The notes under the pieces are model-generated. The model worked only from the letters and a program-made list of their open reading frames with translations, was not told the DNA's origin and did not search any database. A stretch of DNA of 10,277 bases from Anaerolineaceae bacterium. GTDB taxonomy: Bacteria > Chloroflexota > Anaerolineae > Anaerolineales > Anaerolineaceae. The stretch is from assembly GCA_003542325.1 (NCBI GenBank), contig DPKV01000097.1:13880-24156 (forward strand). Reading direction: 5' to 3'. Both the position numbers and the translations under genes were made by a program. Shown in pieces: positions 1 through 6,798 of the stretch (the first letter of the stretch is position 1; every line of letters starts with the position of its first letter).

Positions 1-667
1 CGTTGTCACTCAGTAATTCCATCAGGCGCGGATGGTCAGCATAAAAACCGCGGTATTGTTCAGGTAACAACGCAGCGATCCGGCACATGATCTCATCCGT
101 ATATCGTGTCAACCAGGCCTGACGGTTATCCCGGTCCATCGGCGGAAGAATATAAGGCTTGCCGACTCGAATCGTGACGTGAGGGCGACGTAACCGTGCC
201 CAGGCACGGTTCACCTTCTCCGACCCGATGATACTAACCGGCACAATCGGTACATTGGCCCGGGCGGCTAATACCGCAGCGCCTTGTTTGCCTTCAAGCA
301 GCCCCTTCGTTTCCTGGCTGCGGGTGCCTTCCGGCGCGATCCCAACCAGGGCCCCCTGTCGGAGGTAATCCAAAGCATCCCGGATAGCTGCAAAATCAGT
401 GTTTTCCCGATCCATCCAAACCATCGTGCCAATCTTCTCCAAAATCCACTTAAAAAACGGTTTTCGACGATATTTCTTGGCCACGATTGCCACCAGATCA
501 TTGCGATCCGTAATCCCCAGGAGGAAAGGCGTATCAAGACGGCTGAGATGGTTGGTGGTTATCAGAGCACCGCCTTGCACAGGCAGGTTCTCGCCGTTTT
601 CAATATGATATTGGGTAAGAATCTTAACAAGCGAACGTACAACAGGCAGCAATGGCGTATTTTTCAT
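1..667 (-). CDS. plsC: PlsC-type 1-acyl-sn-glycerol-3-phosphate acyltransferase family protein (3' end cut by window edge)
   Basis: Probable lysophospholipid acyltransferase, which transfers a fatty acyl group to the sn-2 position of lysophosphatidic acid at the inner face of the membrane to make phosphatidic acid. The first 222 residues are visible and the frame runs off the left edge. The HX4D catalytic motif is at residues 40-45 (NHLSRLD), followed by a basic stretch and the block II-like segment GTMVWMDRE. The substrate-binding EGTRS motif is at 113-117, and VPIVPVSI at 139-146 matches block IV. The ATG at 665-667 is preceded by GGAGG with 8 nt spacing, a strong ribosome binding site that fixes the start. 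It lies 48 nt downstream of the PrsW-like gene on the same strand and is probably cotranscribed. The family is certain from the motifs. The exact acyl acceptor is inferred, since related enzymes use other lysolipids. Usual family length is about 200-250 residues, so little is missing. Confidence 0.9.
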   Translation of the reverse strand, partial: MKNTPLLPVVRSLVKILTQYHIENGENLPVQGGALITTNHLSRLDTPFLLGITDRNDLVAIVAKKYRRKPFFKWILEKIGTMVWMDRENTDFAAIRDALDYLRQGALVGIAPEGTRSQETKGLLEGKQGAAVLAARANVPIVPVSIIGSEKVNRAWARLRRPHVTIRVGKPYILPPMDRDNRQAWLTRYTDEIMCRIAALLPEQYRGFYADHPRLMELLSDN

Positions 668-715
668 CGGTTAATCCTCCAAACAGGCTTAACCCCCAAT
701 AAACACCTGGGTTGC

Positions 716-1990
716 TTATTCATGCAAACCCGGCTTTTCTTCCAGGACAATGAGTGTATCGCTTTCGTTGACTTGTCCTTTTCTGAGACGCCGATTGATC
801 AACACCAGCGAGATACAAGCCAGGAGGAGGATCAGAATTAACGGAATGTAAAACAATAAATTTTGCCAGATGGTAACTTCCGTGCCAAAGATCAACAAAG
901 GAGCGATGCCGGCAAATAGGGCCGAGGCATTCCACACGCCGTGAAAAGATATAGCCAGGATCAGGTTCCGCCCCAGAACACCCCACTTCCCTTCCTGCCA
1001 TGCCCTGGTCAAACCCCAGCCGACCAGGCCGGATCCCAGCATGTGTAATACACCGGTTGTGGAACGGGTCAGCGCACCGGCCAACCATTCATCGGGTGTC
1101 ATTACGGAAGTAAAGAACATCAGGTTCTCCATCAACGCAAAGGCGGCACCTGAGATCAACCCGCCAACAAACCCATCCCGCGGCGTGAGGTTCTTTCCCG
1201 CCATCGCCCACAGCGCAGCAGGCTTGAGAACCTCTTCAATGATCGGGATCACACCAGAGAATATAGCCAGTCCCACAAAGATAACCGTGGGACGCAGCAG
1301 GTAGGGCTTGAGCAGCATGATGATGGTATCCATATCACCACCCAGGCTGATCTTGGTGATGATAAATTCCAATTCATGTACAAGGGATGGGTCGCTGGCG
1401 CTGCGATAAAGATAGATCAATCCAAACACAACCGTCATCGCAACTAAAGCGATGACCTCAGCGAAAATAATGGCAGTCGGCATCACCATGAAACTGAAAC
1501 CAAAAATCTGCCATTTTTGTTCCTGGGTGAAGGAGGATAATTTCCATTGAGAAATCGTATAGATCCACAGAACAGGCAGCCCTGTCACAAAGATGTTGAT
1601 TAAACCTAACAAGTAACCAGCGACTTGTGGGAATCCCTCGATCCACCATCCCAGCATTGTCACCACCGGCCAGGCCAGGATGACCAGCAGCGCAGTTTTA
1701 CCCAATCCGGACCGACCGGTGTCCAGCCATTTTGGAGCAGCCTTTCCCCTCAATCGATAAAGGCTGAGCAGGAAGACCGGCAGCAATAAAAATGCGGATA
1801 ATATAAACGACCATGCCAGGTAACCCACCGGCACGGTCGATAAAACGTCTGCTGAACCTGCGCCCGAGGGCAGCAACCCCATCACAATAACGCTGACAGC
1901 CTCAACCAGGGACAGCGCAATACCTAATGCACTCAGTACAAGTGCAAGGATCGTCTGCCATTGTTTTTCGGCGGGTTCGGATTGTCGCAT
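716..1990 (-). CDS. PrsW-family intramembrane metalloprotease
   Basis: A 424-residue polytopic membrane protein of the PrsW family (MEROPS M82, CPBP/ABI-like fold). All four catalytic or metal-binding motifs are present in order: IIEEVLKP with E252, E253 and K256; AAFALMENL with E288; GVLHMLGS with H316; and SFHGVWNA with H350. Hydrophobic segments fill residues 14-40, 57-78, 98-116, 122-145, 162-194, 232-250, 272-293, 311-326, 342-365 and 376-398, with a short charged C-terminal tail. The N-terminal half before the catalytic core is poorly conserved in this family. PrsW of Bacillus subtilis cleaves an anti-sigma factor at site 1, but no anti-sigma gene is visible here, so the substrate is unknown. 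The start ATG (1988-1990) has only a close-set AGGA and lies 22 nt after the foldase lipoprotein stop, which suggests one operon. Processing or quality control of exported proteins is inference from context. Confidence 0.9.
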   Translation of the reverse strand: MRQSEPAEKQWQTILALVLSALGIALSLVEAVSVIVMGLLPSGAGSADVLSTVPVGYLAWSFILSAFLLLPVFLLSLYRLRGKAAPKWLDTGRSGLGKTALLVILAWPVVTMLGWWIEGFPQVAGYLLGLINIFVTGLPVLWIYTISQWKLSSFTQEQKWQIFGFSFMVMPTAIIFAEVIALVAMTVVFGLIYLYRSASDPSLVHELEFIITKISLGGDMDTIIMLLKPYLLRPTVIFVGLAIFSGVIPIIEEVLKPAALWAMAGKNLTPRDGFVGGLISGAAFALMENLMFFTSVMTPDEWLAGALTRSTTGVLHMLGSGLVGWGLTRAWQEGKWGVLGRNLILAISFHGVWNASALFAGIAPLLIFGTEVTIWQNLLFYIPLILILLLACISLVLINRRLRKGQVNESDTLIVLEEKPGLHE

Positions 1991-2012
1991 TGTTCCTGTG
2001 ACGCTCTTTCAA

Positions 2013-3302
2013 CTAGTTTTCAATGATTTCGACAGAGTAAATGTAAGTTGCGCCTTCAAAATCAACGGCTGTATCGGGATCGCGAAGTGCAATTTCATTC
2101 AAAAGTGCCAGACTATCCTCCTGCACCCGCCCAAAGATCGTGTAACTGCCATCTAATGAAGTCACCGCGGCAAGCGTAATGAAGAACTGACTGCCGTTCG
2201 TGTCGGTACCTGCATTCGCCATCCCAACAATACCCGGGCCATCATACGACAAGTCGTTATCCGTTTCATTCACAAATGAGTAATCGGGTCCAAAACCGGA
2301 TAATTCACCGGTCTGGGCCACAAAACCCTCAAGGACTCGGTGGAATGGGACATTGTCATACCAGCCTTCCTGCGCCAGGAAGATAAAATTGTTCACTGCC
2401 AAGGGTGCGGCAGCCAGGTTTAGATCAATATAAATATCGCCCACGGTGGTGTCCAATTTTGCTGTATAGGTTTTCGCAGGAGAGACAACCCATGGCGGGC
2501 AGGTATCATAGCCGTCATAATTATAGACGCTGATGAATTGCGTGATGGCCGCAAATGAACTCATGATCGTCCCATTGATGATGATGAAAGGGGTATAGTG
2601 AACACCCATCATTAACAGCTCATCCGTCTGGGTTTCCAGAGCCGCCCGTGCATCCGCATCCAACATGTCCACTTCAAACTGATCGGGGTCCAATCCCAGG
2701 GCTTCAGCCTGCCTTAAAGCCCAATTCACAAATTCCTCTTCTGATCCAAAGGAGGACCAAACTGATTGCTGTTTGTAAAGCGTTTCATACATTTCCCAGA
2801 ACATTCCCTGGGCACCGGCAGCTTCCGCTGCCATGGAAGAAATATAAGCCAGGTTATGGATGGAAGGTAATGGCATATGCCGGAAGACAATCCTGAAAGT
2901 GTCCGGATACAAAGCCTGATAGGCGATCAGGTAAGAGGAATAAGCCGAGCAGGCCGGGCATTGAAAATCGGCATACTCCACAATCGTAACCGGCGCATCC
3001 GGGTTGCCTTTCACCCAATCATCTTCGCTGACTTCCGGAAGCATTTCAACAACAACCTGGTATTGCACATAATCCGCCGGTACTTCCACATTTTCAATTG
3101 TTGTGCAGGGCATGCTTTCACCTGGGACAATGTTCACACTTGAAGTAATCTCAGTATCGACTGTGGTTTCTTCCGTTGTGGTTGCTGTTTCGGTTGCCGC
3201 TTCTGTGATGACTTCGGTAGATGTGGAAGTGGTGGTTCCGGGGCTGCAAGCTGATAAAACCAGCATTCCTGTCAATAATACTAAAAGTATCTTTTTTGTC
3301 AT
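2013..3302 (-). CDS. Lipoprotein fusing a DsbA-like thioredoxin domain to a cyclophilin-type peptidyl-prolyl isomerase
   Basis: A 429-residue predicted lipoprotein with two folding-enzyme domains. Residues 1-18 form a lipoprotein signal ending in lipobox LSAC, with lipidated Cys19. A Thr/Ser/Glu-rich tether (about 21-60) would hold the catalytic part off the membrane. Residues 95-265 are a DsbA/Thioredoxin_4-type domain: the lead-in GNPDAPVTIVEYADFQ, active site CPAC (C115, C118), and the cis-proline at YTPF (P238). Residues 277-429 are a cyclophilin: FHR at 320-322 with the catalytic-type arginine R322, GFVAQ at 326-330, MANAG at 361-365, GSQFF at 370-374 and LDGSYTIFGRV at 383-393. The conserved Trp of eukaryotic cyclophilin (before LDG) is Ser, as in many bacterial forms. 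Expected roles are disulfide formation or isomerisation plus proline isomerisation on exported proteins. The ATG is preceded by GGAAAGG with 7 nt spacing. It lies 79 nt after tmk and 22 nt before the PrsW-like gene. The two domains are clear; the redox direction is inferred. Confidence 0.93.
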   Translation of the reverse strand: MTKKILLVLLTGMLVLSACSPGTTTSTSTEVITEAATETATTTEETTVDTEITSSVNIVPGESMPCTTIENVEVPADYVQYQVVVEMLPEVSEDDWVKGNPDAPVTIVEYADFQCPACSAYSSYLIAYQALYPDTFRIVFRHMPLPSIHNLAYISSMAAEAAGAQGMFWEMYETLYKQQSVWSSFGSEEEFVNWALRQAEALGLDPDQFEVDMLDADARAALETQTDELLMMGVHYTPFIIINGTIMSSFAAITQFISVYNYDGYDTCPPWVVSPAKTYTAKLDTTVGDIYIDLNLAAAPLAVNNFIFLAQEGWYDNVPFHRVLEGFVAQTGELSGFGPDYSFVNETDNDLSYDGPGIVGMANAGTDTNGSQFFITLAAVTSLDGSYTIFGRVQEDSLALLNEIALRDPDTAVDFEGATYIYSVEIIEN

Positions 3303-3341
3303 ACTTTAACCTTTCCAATCCAGATAAACTGATATTTTACT

Positions 3342-3371
3342 TCCAACGTGCAAGAAACAATATACGTTGGA
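3342..3371. promoter_or_regulatory. Perfect 8-bp inverted repeat between tmk and the foldase lipoprotein gene
   Basis: TCCAACGT at 3342-3349 and ACGTTGGA at 3364-3371 are perfect inverted copies around a 14-nt centre. Neither strand has a U-run after the second arm, so it does not look like an intrinsic terminator. On the minus strand a -35-like TTGCAC overlaps one arm (3348-3353), and a -10-like TAAAAT lies just downstream, but their spacing to good partners is poor. It may be an operator, an RNA hairpin in the intergenic leader, or chance. Confidence 0.35.
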
Positions 3372-3381
3372 GAGATAATAA

Positions 3382-3999
3382 CTAGCCAGCGATTTTTTGC
3401 AGAACAAACTTACGCATTTCTTCCTGGACCCGGTCCTTTTCCGCAGAGGCATCAATAATTCGCCAACGTTCAGGTTCCTCCCTTGCCAGTTCCAGGTAAC
3501 CCTGCCGGACCCGTTCATGAAAAGCCTTGGCATAAGCGTCCAACCTGTTCCACTCAGAGTCATTCTTGAGCTTCCGCTCAAAGCCCTGGTTGACAGGGAT
3601 ATCCAAAAGGAGTGTCAGGTCGGGTGTCAGACCCCCCGTTGCAAAATGAATCAAGTACTGTAACGTTCCAATATCCGTTTGGTGACCGTAACCCTGATAA
3701 GCCAGGGTCGAATCGCCAAAGCGGTCACAGATCACAATTTTTCCCTCATCCAACGCCGGGCGAAGGATCTCAGCGACATGCTGGGCGCGGGCCGCCTGGA
3801 AAAGTAAAATTTCCGTCTGGGGGACGATCGAGACATTCTTCATATTCATCAAAACTTCACGGATTTGGTCACCTACGGAGGTGCCGCCGGGCTCCCGAGT
3901 CACCAACACATCATACCCCTTCCCGCGCAGAAATTCAGCCAGGGCTGGTAATTGCGATGTTTTCCCGCTGCCTTCAGGTCCTTCCAATGTGATAAACAT
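3382..3999 (-). CDS. tmk: Thymidylate kinase
   Basis: Thymidylate kinase phosphorylates dTMP to dTDP with ATP in the cytoplasm, a required step of dTTP synthesis. The 205-residue length is usual for the family. Visible motifs are the P-loop EGPEGSGKT (residues 7-15), the TREPGG dTMP-binding motif, DRFGDSTLAYQGYG (the DR(Y/F)xxSxxAYQG signature) in the middle, and a C-terminal LID region with RLDAYAKAFHERVRQGY. The P-loop carries no arginine of the kind seen in type I enzymes, and basic residues lie in the LID instead, which suggests a type II (Escherichia coli-like) enzyme. The ATG at 3997-3999 begins 2 nt after the stop of the upstream R3H ATPase gene. The nearest GAGG is about 16 nt away, so translation is probably coupled to that gene. 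The 79-nt gap downstream holds a dyad. Confidence 0.97.
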   Translation of the reverse strand: MFITLEGPEGSGKTSQLPALAEFLRGKGYDVLVTREPGGTSVGDQIREVLMNMKNVSIVPQTEILLFQAARAQHVAEILRPALDEGKIVICDRFGDSTLAYQGYGHQTDIGTLQYLIHFATGGLTPDLTLLLDIPVNQGFERKLKNDSEWNRLDAYAKAFHERVRQGYLELAREEPERWRIIDASAEKDRVQEEMRKFVLQKIAG

Positions 4000-4001
4000 A
4001 T

Positions 4002-5636
4002 TCAGTCTCTAAATATCCTCACGTGACGGTTCGGTTCCTGGCCGTAGGAATGCGACACCAATTCGGCTTGGCGAGCCATTTCATGCTGGAGGCGGCGTAT
4101 GGTCGCCGAAGCTGGCTGCAAATCCACCCAACGCTCCCCATTCAAAACAGCCTGGATGGCGGCCTGGGTCTGGTCAACCGTTGCCGCTTCACCGGTGAAA
4201 CTTCCCGGCACGCTCGTCAGATTGAAAAGATCCACCAGGAATTGCTCCATTTGCTGGCTGGTGTTCGACCTTAATACATAGATCGGCATCCCGTGGTGTT
4301 CCGCTTCAATGACCGGCTGCTGTCGTTCCCGATAATATCGGCGCAGGGTCAATAACGCCGAAGCGTCAGTCAGGTTGCGGGCAATTTTTACCGGGACGTT
4401 CAACTGCTTGGCTGCATCCAGCAGGCGATTGCGGGCAACGCCATAAGGATAAATCGCCACCTGGCTCAATGGCTTTTGCGCAGGCGCTTCCGCCAACTCT
4501 TCCGGCAGTTCGCGCATGGCGCCAGCCTGTTGACGCTGGCTGCCCGGGGAACGGTTGAAGGGCATGGTGTCAGCTTTCGAACTCCGGCTGAGGGCCTGCG
4601 CAGCAGTCCCCGGCGCAGGCGCAACGGCCTTCTGGATATGGATCTTATTGTCCTCATCCCGGAAACGGATTTCCGGTTGAAGGGGGTACCCTCGCAGCAG
4701 CGCATCCACCGCGGCGGAAACGTCGCGCTGGACGGCGATCCGATTGCGGTCCTGAATTTCAACCAGGACATCAAAGGTAGGTGGCGCCCTGCGTTCGAGG
4801 ACGGTCTTTTGGGTACCGCGCCGCCGGGCTTCTTCATCCGACAGCGTCACCGACTCAATCCCGCCGACCAAATCGGACAGGGTCGGGTTGAGCAATAAAT
4901 TCTCCAGAGTGTTGCCATGTGCTGTACCAATCAACTGAACGCCGCGTTCGGCGATCGTCCGGGCCGCCATGGCTTCCAGTTCGCGCCCGATCTCATCGAT
5001 GACGATCACTTCCGGGTTGTGGTTTTCCACCGCCTCGATCATCACTTCGTGCTGGAGGGAAGGTTTTGCAACCTGCATCCGGCGCGCTGCGCCAATCGCG
5101 GGGTGCGGCACATCCCCGTCCCCGCCGATCTCATTGCTGGTGTCGACGATGATCACCCGTGCCGTATCCGCCAGGATCCTGGCGGCTTCGCGCAGGATGG
5201 TGGTCTTGCCGACTCCGGGCCGTCCCATGATCAGGATACTCGCCCCGGATTCAATCAAGTCCTGGATGATATCACTGGTTCCATAAACAGCCCGGCCAAT
5301 TCGACATGTCAGCCCTACCACCTCATTATGCCGGTTACGGATGGCCGAGATCCGGTGCAGTGTCCGTTCAATGCCGGCGCGGTTATCCGCGTCGAATTCA
5401 CTGATCGCCTCGGTGATCGCCTTGATATCTTCATAGGTGATCTCTTTTTCGCTGAGGAGCGCTTCCTGCTGAACAAAACGAGCAGTCGGTAATCGGCCCA
5501 GGTCCATAACGATTTCCAGTAAATTTTCGCTGTCGTCCAATTCCTGCACTCTTTCAGAAATGTGTGGGGGGAGGACATTGAGCAACAAATCAAGGTCATC
5601 GGTGATTTTTTGATGTTCCAACATATATTGTTTCAA
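4002..5636 (-). CDS. Ycf45/SpoIIIAA-like AAA ATPase with C-terminal R3H domain
   Basis: A 544-residue cytoplasmic ATPase with a single-stranded nucleic-acid-binding domain. The N-terminal about 110 residues lead into an AAA core: Walker A GRPGVGKTT (138-146), TSNEIGGDGDVPHPAIG (166-182), Walker B IVIDEIG (211-217, D214 and E215), and GTAHGNTLENLL (237-248) as a sensor-like region. These match the Ycf45/SpoIIIAA family of cyanobacteria, plastids and Firmicutes. A low-complexity linker (about 336-390) follows, then a second small domain (391-470, from IYPYGVARNRLL) and a terminal R3H domain (about 500-544) with RRLQH (R514, H518) and EPNRHVRIF. R3H domains bind single-stranded DNA or RNA; the exact role of this family is not settled. 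The start is TTG (5634-5636) with AGGAAG 8 nt upstream. An in-frame ATG four codons later lacks a well-placed ribosome site, and an in-frame TGA sits 18 nt upstream, so TTG is preferred. It precedes tmk by 2 nt. Confidence 0.9.
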   Translation of the reverse strand: MKQYMLEHQKITDDLDLLLNVLPPHISERVQELDDSENLLEIVMDLGRLPTARFVQQEALLSEKEITYEDIKAITEAISEFDADNRAGIERTLHRISAIRNRHNEVVGLTCRIGRAVYGTSDIIQDLIESGASILIMGRPGVGKTTILREAARILADTARVIIVDTSNEIGGDGDVPHPAIGAARRMQVAKPSLQHEVMIEAVENHNPEVIVIDEIGRELEAMAARTIAERGVQLIGTAHGNTLENLLLNPTLSDLVGGIESVTLSDEEARRRGTQKTVLERRAPPTFDVLVEIQDRNRIAVQRDVSAAVDALLRGYPLQPEIRFRDEDNKIHIQKAVAPAPGTAAQALSRSSKADTMPFNRSPGSQRQQAGAMRELPEELAEAPAQKPLSQVAIYPYGVARNRLLDAAKQLNVPVKIARNLTDASALLTLRRYYRERQQPVIEAEHHGMPIYVLRSNTSQQMEQFLVDLFNLTSVPGSFTGEAATVDQTQAAIQAVLNGERWVDLQPASATIRRLQHEMARQAELVSHSYGQEPNRHVRIFRD

Positions 5637-5845
5637 TGGTCTAACTTCCTGTCATACGTAAAGACAGCATCCAATTAACTCATGACGCTGCCATTATTTT
5701 ATCCGTATTTCGTAATTTTACCTGCTATCAGGATTAATGGGTTTTGATTTTTATTTTCGTGAGGGAATGAAAATTTTCTCATTTACCCGGCGACAGACAG
5801 GTCTTCTTCAGGGAACTTCCCAGTAATCCCCCTCTAAGCCGAGTT
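5637..5845. other. AT-rich 209-nt intergenic region upstream of the R3H ATPase gene
   Basis: No open frame with a plausible start and ribosome site is seen on either strand. It must carry any signals ending the pdxST transcript and starting the R3H ATPase-tmk transcript. Short palindromes are visible at 5769-5778 (GAAAATTTTC) and 5811-5821 (GGGAACTTCCC). Two -10-like TAAAAT hexamers occur on the minus strand, but I find no well-spaced -35 partner. No GC-rich hairpin with a U-run is present, so no intrinsic terminator is called. Confidence 0.5.
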
Positions 5846-6763
5846 TCAGCCTGAGCCTTTATTGCCTGTGATAGACGTGACAGGATAGGTCGGTTCCGCA
5901 TTGCCGTTTTCAAGCTGACTGAAAGTCAACCCGGCGGTAACCCGCTGCCGGAGGGCAATATACCGGACGAGCAGAGCCTGCTCCGATCCTTGTTCCGCAG
6001 GTGAGGACTCCAGCGCACTGTCAATCCAGGGCTGGTACGATCGGGAAACAAGATACACAGGCCGGCCATTCAAGTCAGGCAGGTCTAAAACCAACTGCTG
6101 CAACATGCCTGTGGGTTCCAACGGGGACTGCGGATGCACAAAGGGTAGCACCCAAACGCCTACCGGCCCATAGACCAGGTCAGCAAATGCCTGCAACTCT
6201 CCTTTTTCGTCATAACAAACCAGTCCCAGAGATTCCAGGCGGGTTAATGGCTCAATGGGCTGGATCAACGGTGGAACCAATGTCTGATGGAGAGTCCGGA
6301 CAGCCGGAATATCGTCGCTGGTCCACGTCTGCCAATGAACATTCACACCACTCTGAAAAGTATAGGGAGGGGCAAATCTGTAAATACGTTGTTTGGAAAA
6401 AACGACAAAACCGGCCCTGCGAAATTCGGGAAAATAAGCCGCTTCCGGTGAAATCTCAGCCATGATTTGTTTTGCACCCCAGGCCCCTGCCTCTTTAACC
6501 AGCGCTTCCATCAGAAATACCAGGTCTTCCTGGCGGGAATTGGGAGGAACAAGCAGAAAATTGATTTGGGCTGTGCTCAGTTTCGGGGATTTGGTGATAT
6601 GCCCAACAGCGGAGCGCTCACCATCCTGGTTTTCATAAATACCCATATAAGATAAATCAGCCGGCCGGATGGAGGAAATAATATTTGACCAGGAAAACGG
6701 TGCGCCGCACGTCAAAGCCCGGATGGTATCCAGGCTTTGAAATTGGCCTCGATGACGAAACAC
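5846..6763 (-). CDS. GNAT-fold acetyltransferase-like protein, probable tandem GNAT domains
   Basis: A 305-residue soluble protein that I read as two degenerate GNAT-like halves. Residues about 35-130 (strands around YMGIYEN, SAVGHITKS, INFLLVPP, a helix 78-95, then MAEISPEA and FRRAGFVVFSKQRIYRF) resemble the second half of an N-acetyltransferase fold. Residues about 143-275 repeat this pattern more weakly (HWQTWTSDDIPAVRTLHQ, LVCYDEKGELQAFADLV, a helix 218-228, VYLVSRSYQPWIDSALESS). The usual acetyl-CoA R/QxxGxG/A loop is not obvious in either half, so activity is uncertain. The start is GTG (6761-6763) with no clear ribosome site. The frame stays open upstream to a TGA at 6839-6841 without ATG, GTG or TTG, and the codons just before GTG read HDWPY, which could be coding. 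It lies 35 nt after pdxT and is probably the last gene of the pdxS transcript. Substrate unknown; a role in vitamin B6 metabolism should not be assumed from position alone. Confidence 0.65.
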   Translation of the reverse strand: MFRHRGQFQSLDTIRALTCGAPFSWSNIISSIRPADLSYMGIYENQDGERSAVGHITKSPKLSTAQINFLLVPPNSRQEDLVFLMEALVKEAGAWGAKQIMAEISPEAAYFPEFRRAGFVVFSKQRIYRFAPPYTFQSGVNVHWQTWTSDDIPAVRTLHQTLVPPLIQPIEPLTRLESLGLVCYDEKGELQAFADLVYGPVGVWVLPFVHPQSPLEPTGMLQQLVLDLPDLNGRPVYLVSRSYQPWIDSALESSPAEQGSEQALLVRYIALRQRVTAGLTFSQLENGNAEPTYPVTSITGNKGSG

Positions 6764-6798
6764 ATAGGGCCAATCATGACAGAGGATCGATCGGACAG

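Noticed and set aside
668..715. AACCC/GGGTT pairing in the PrsW-plsC gap as a terminator
   Set aside because: The stem is only 5 bp with a long loop and no U-run, and plsC follows at once on the same strand.
284..841. 185-codon open frame on the plus strand across the PlsC and PrsW genes
   Set aside because: It runs antisense through the catalytic motifs of plsC and the end of the PrsW-like gene, with no ribosome site and no domain signal.
4917..5492. 191-codon open frame on the plus strand inside the R3H ATPase gene
   Set aside because: It is antisense to a strongly conserved AAA core, has no ribosome site, and its product shows no recognisable domain; GC-rich coding DNA often leaves such open antisense frames.
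5769..5821. Short palindromes as a terminator for the pdxST unit
   Set aside because: GAAAATTTTC and GGGAACTTCCC are short, leave no workable loop and have no U-run; they do not meet the usual pattern.
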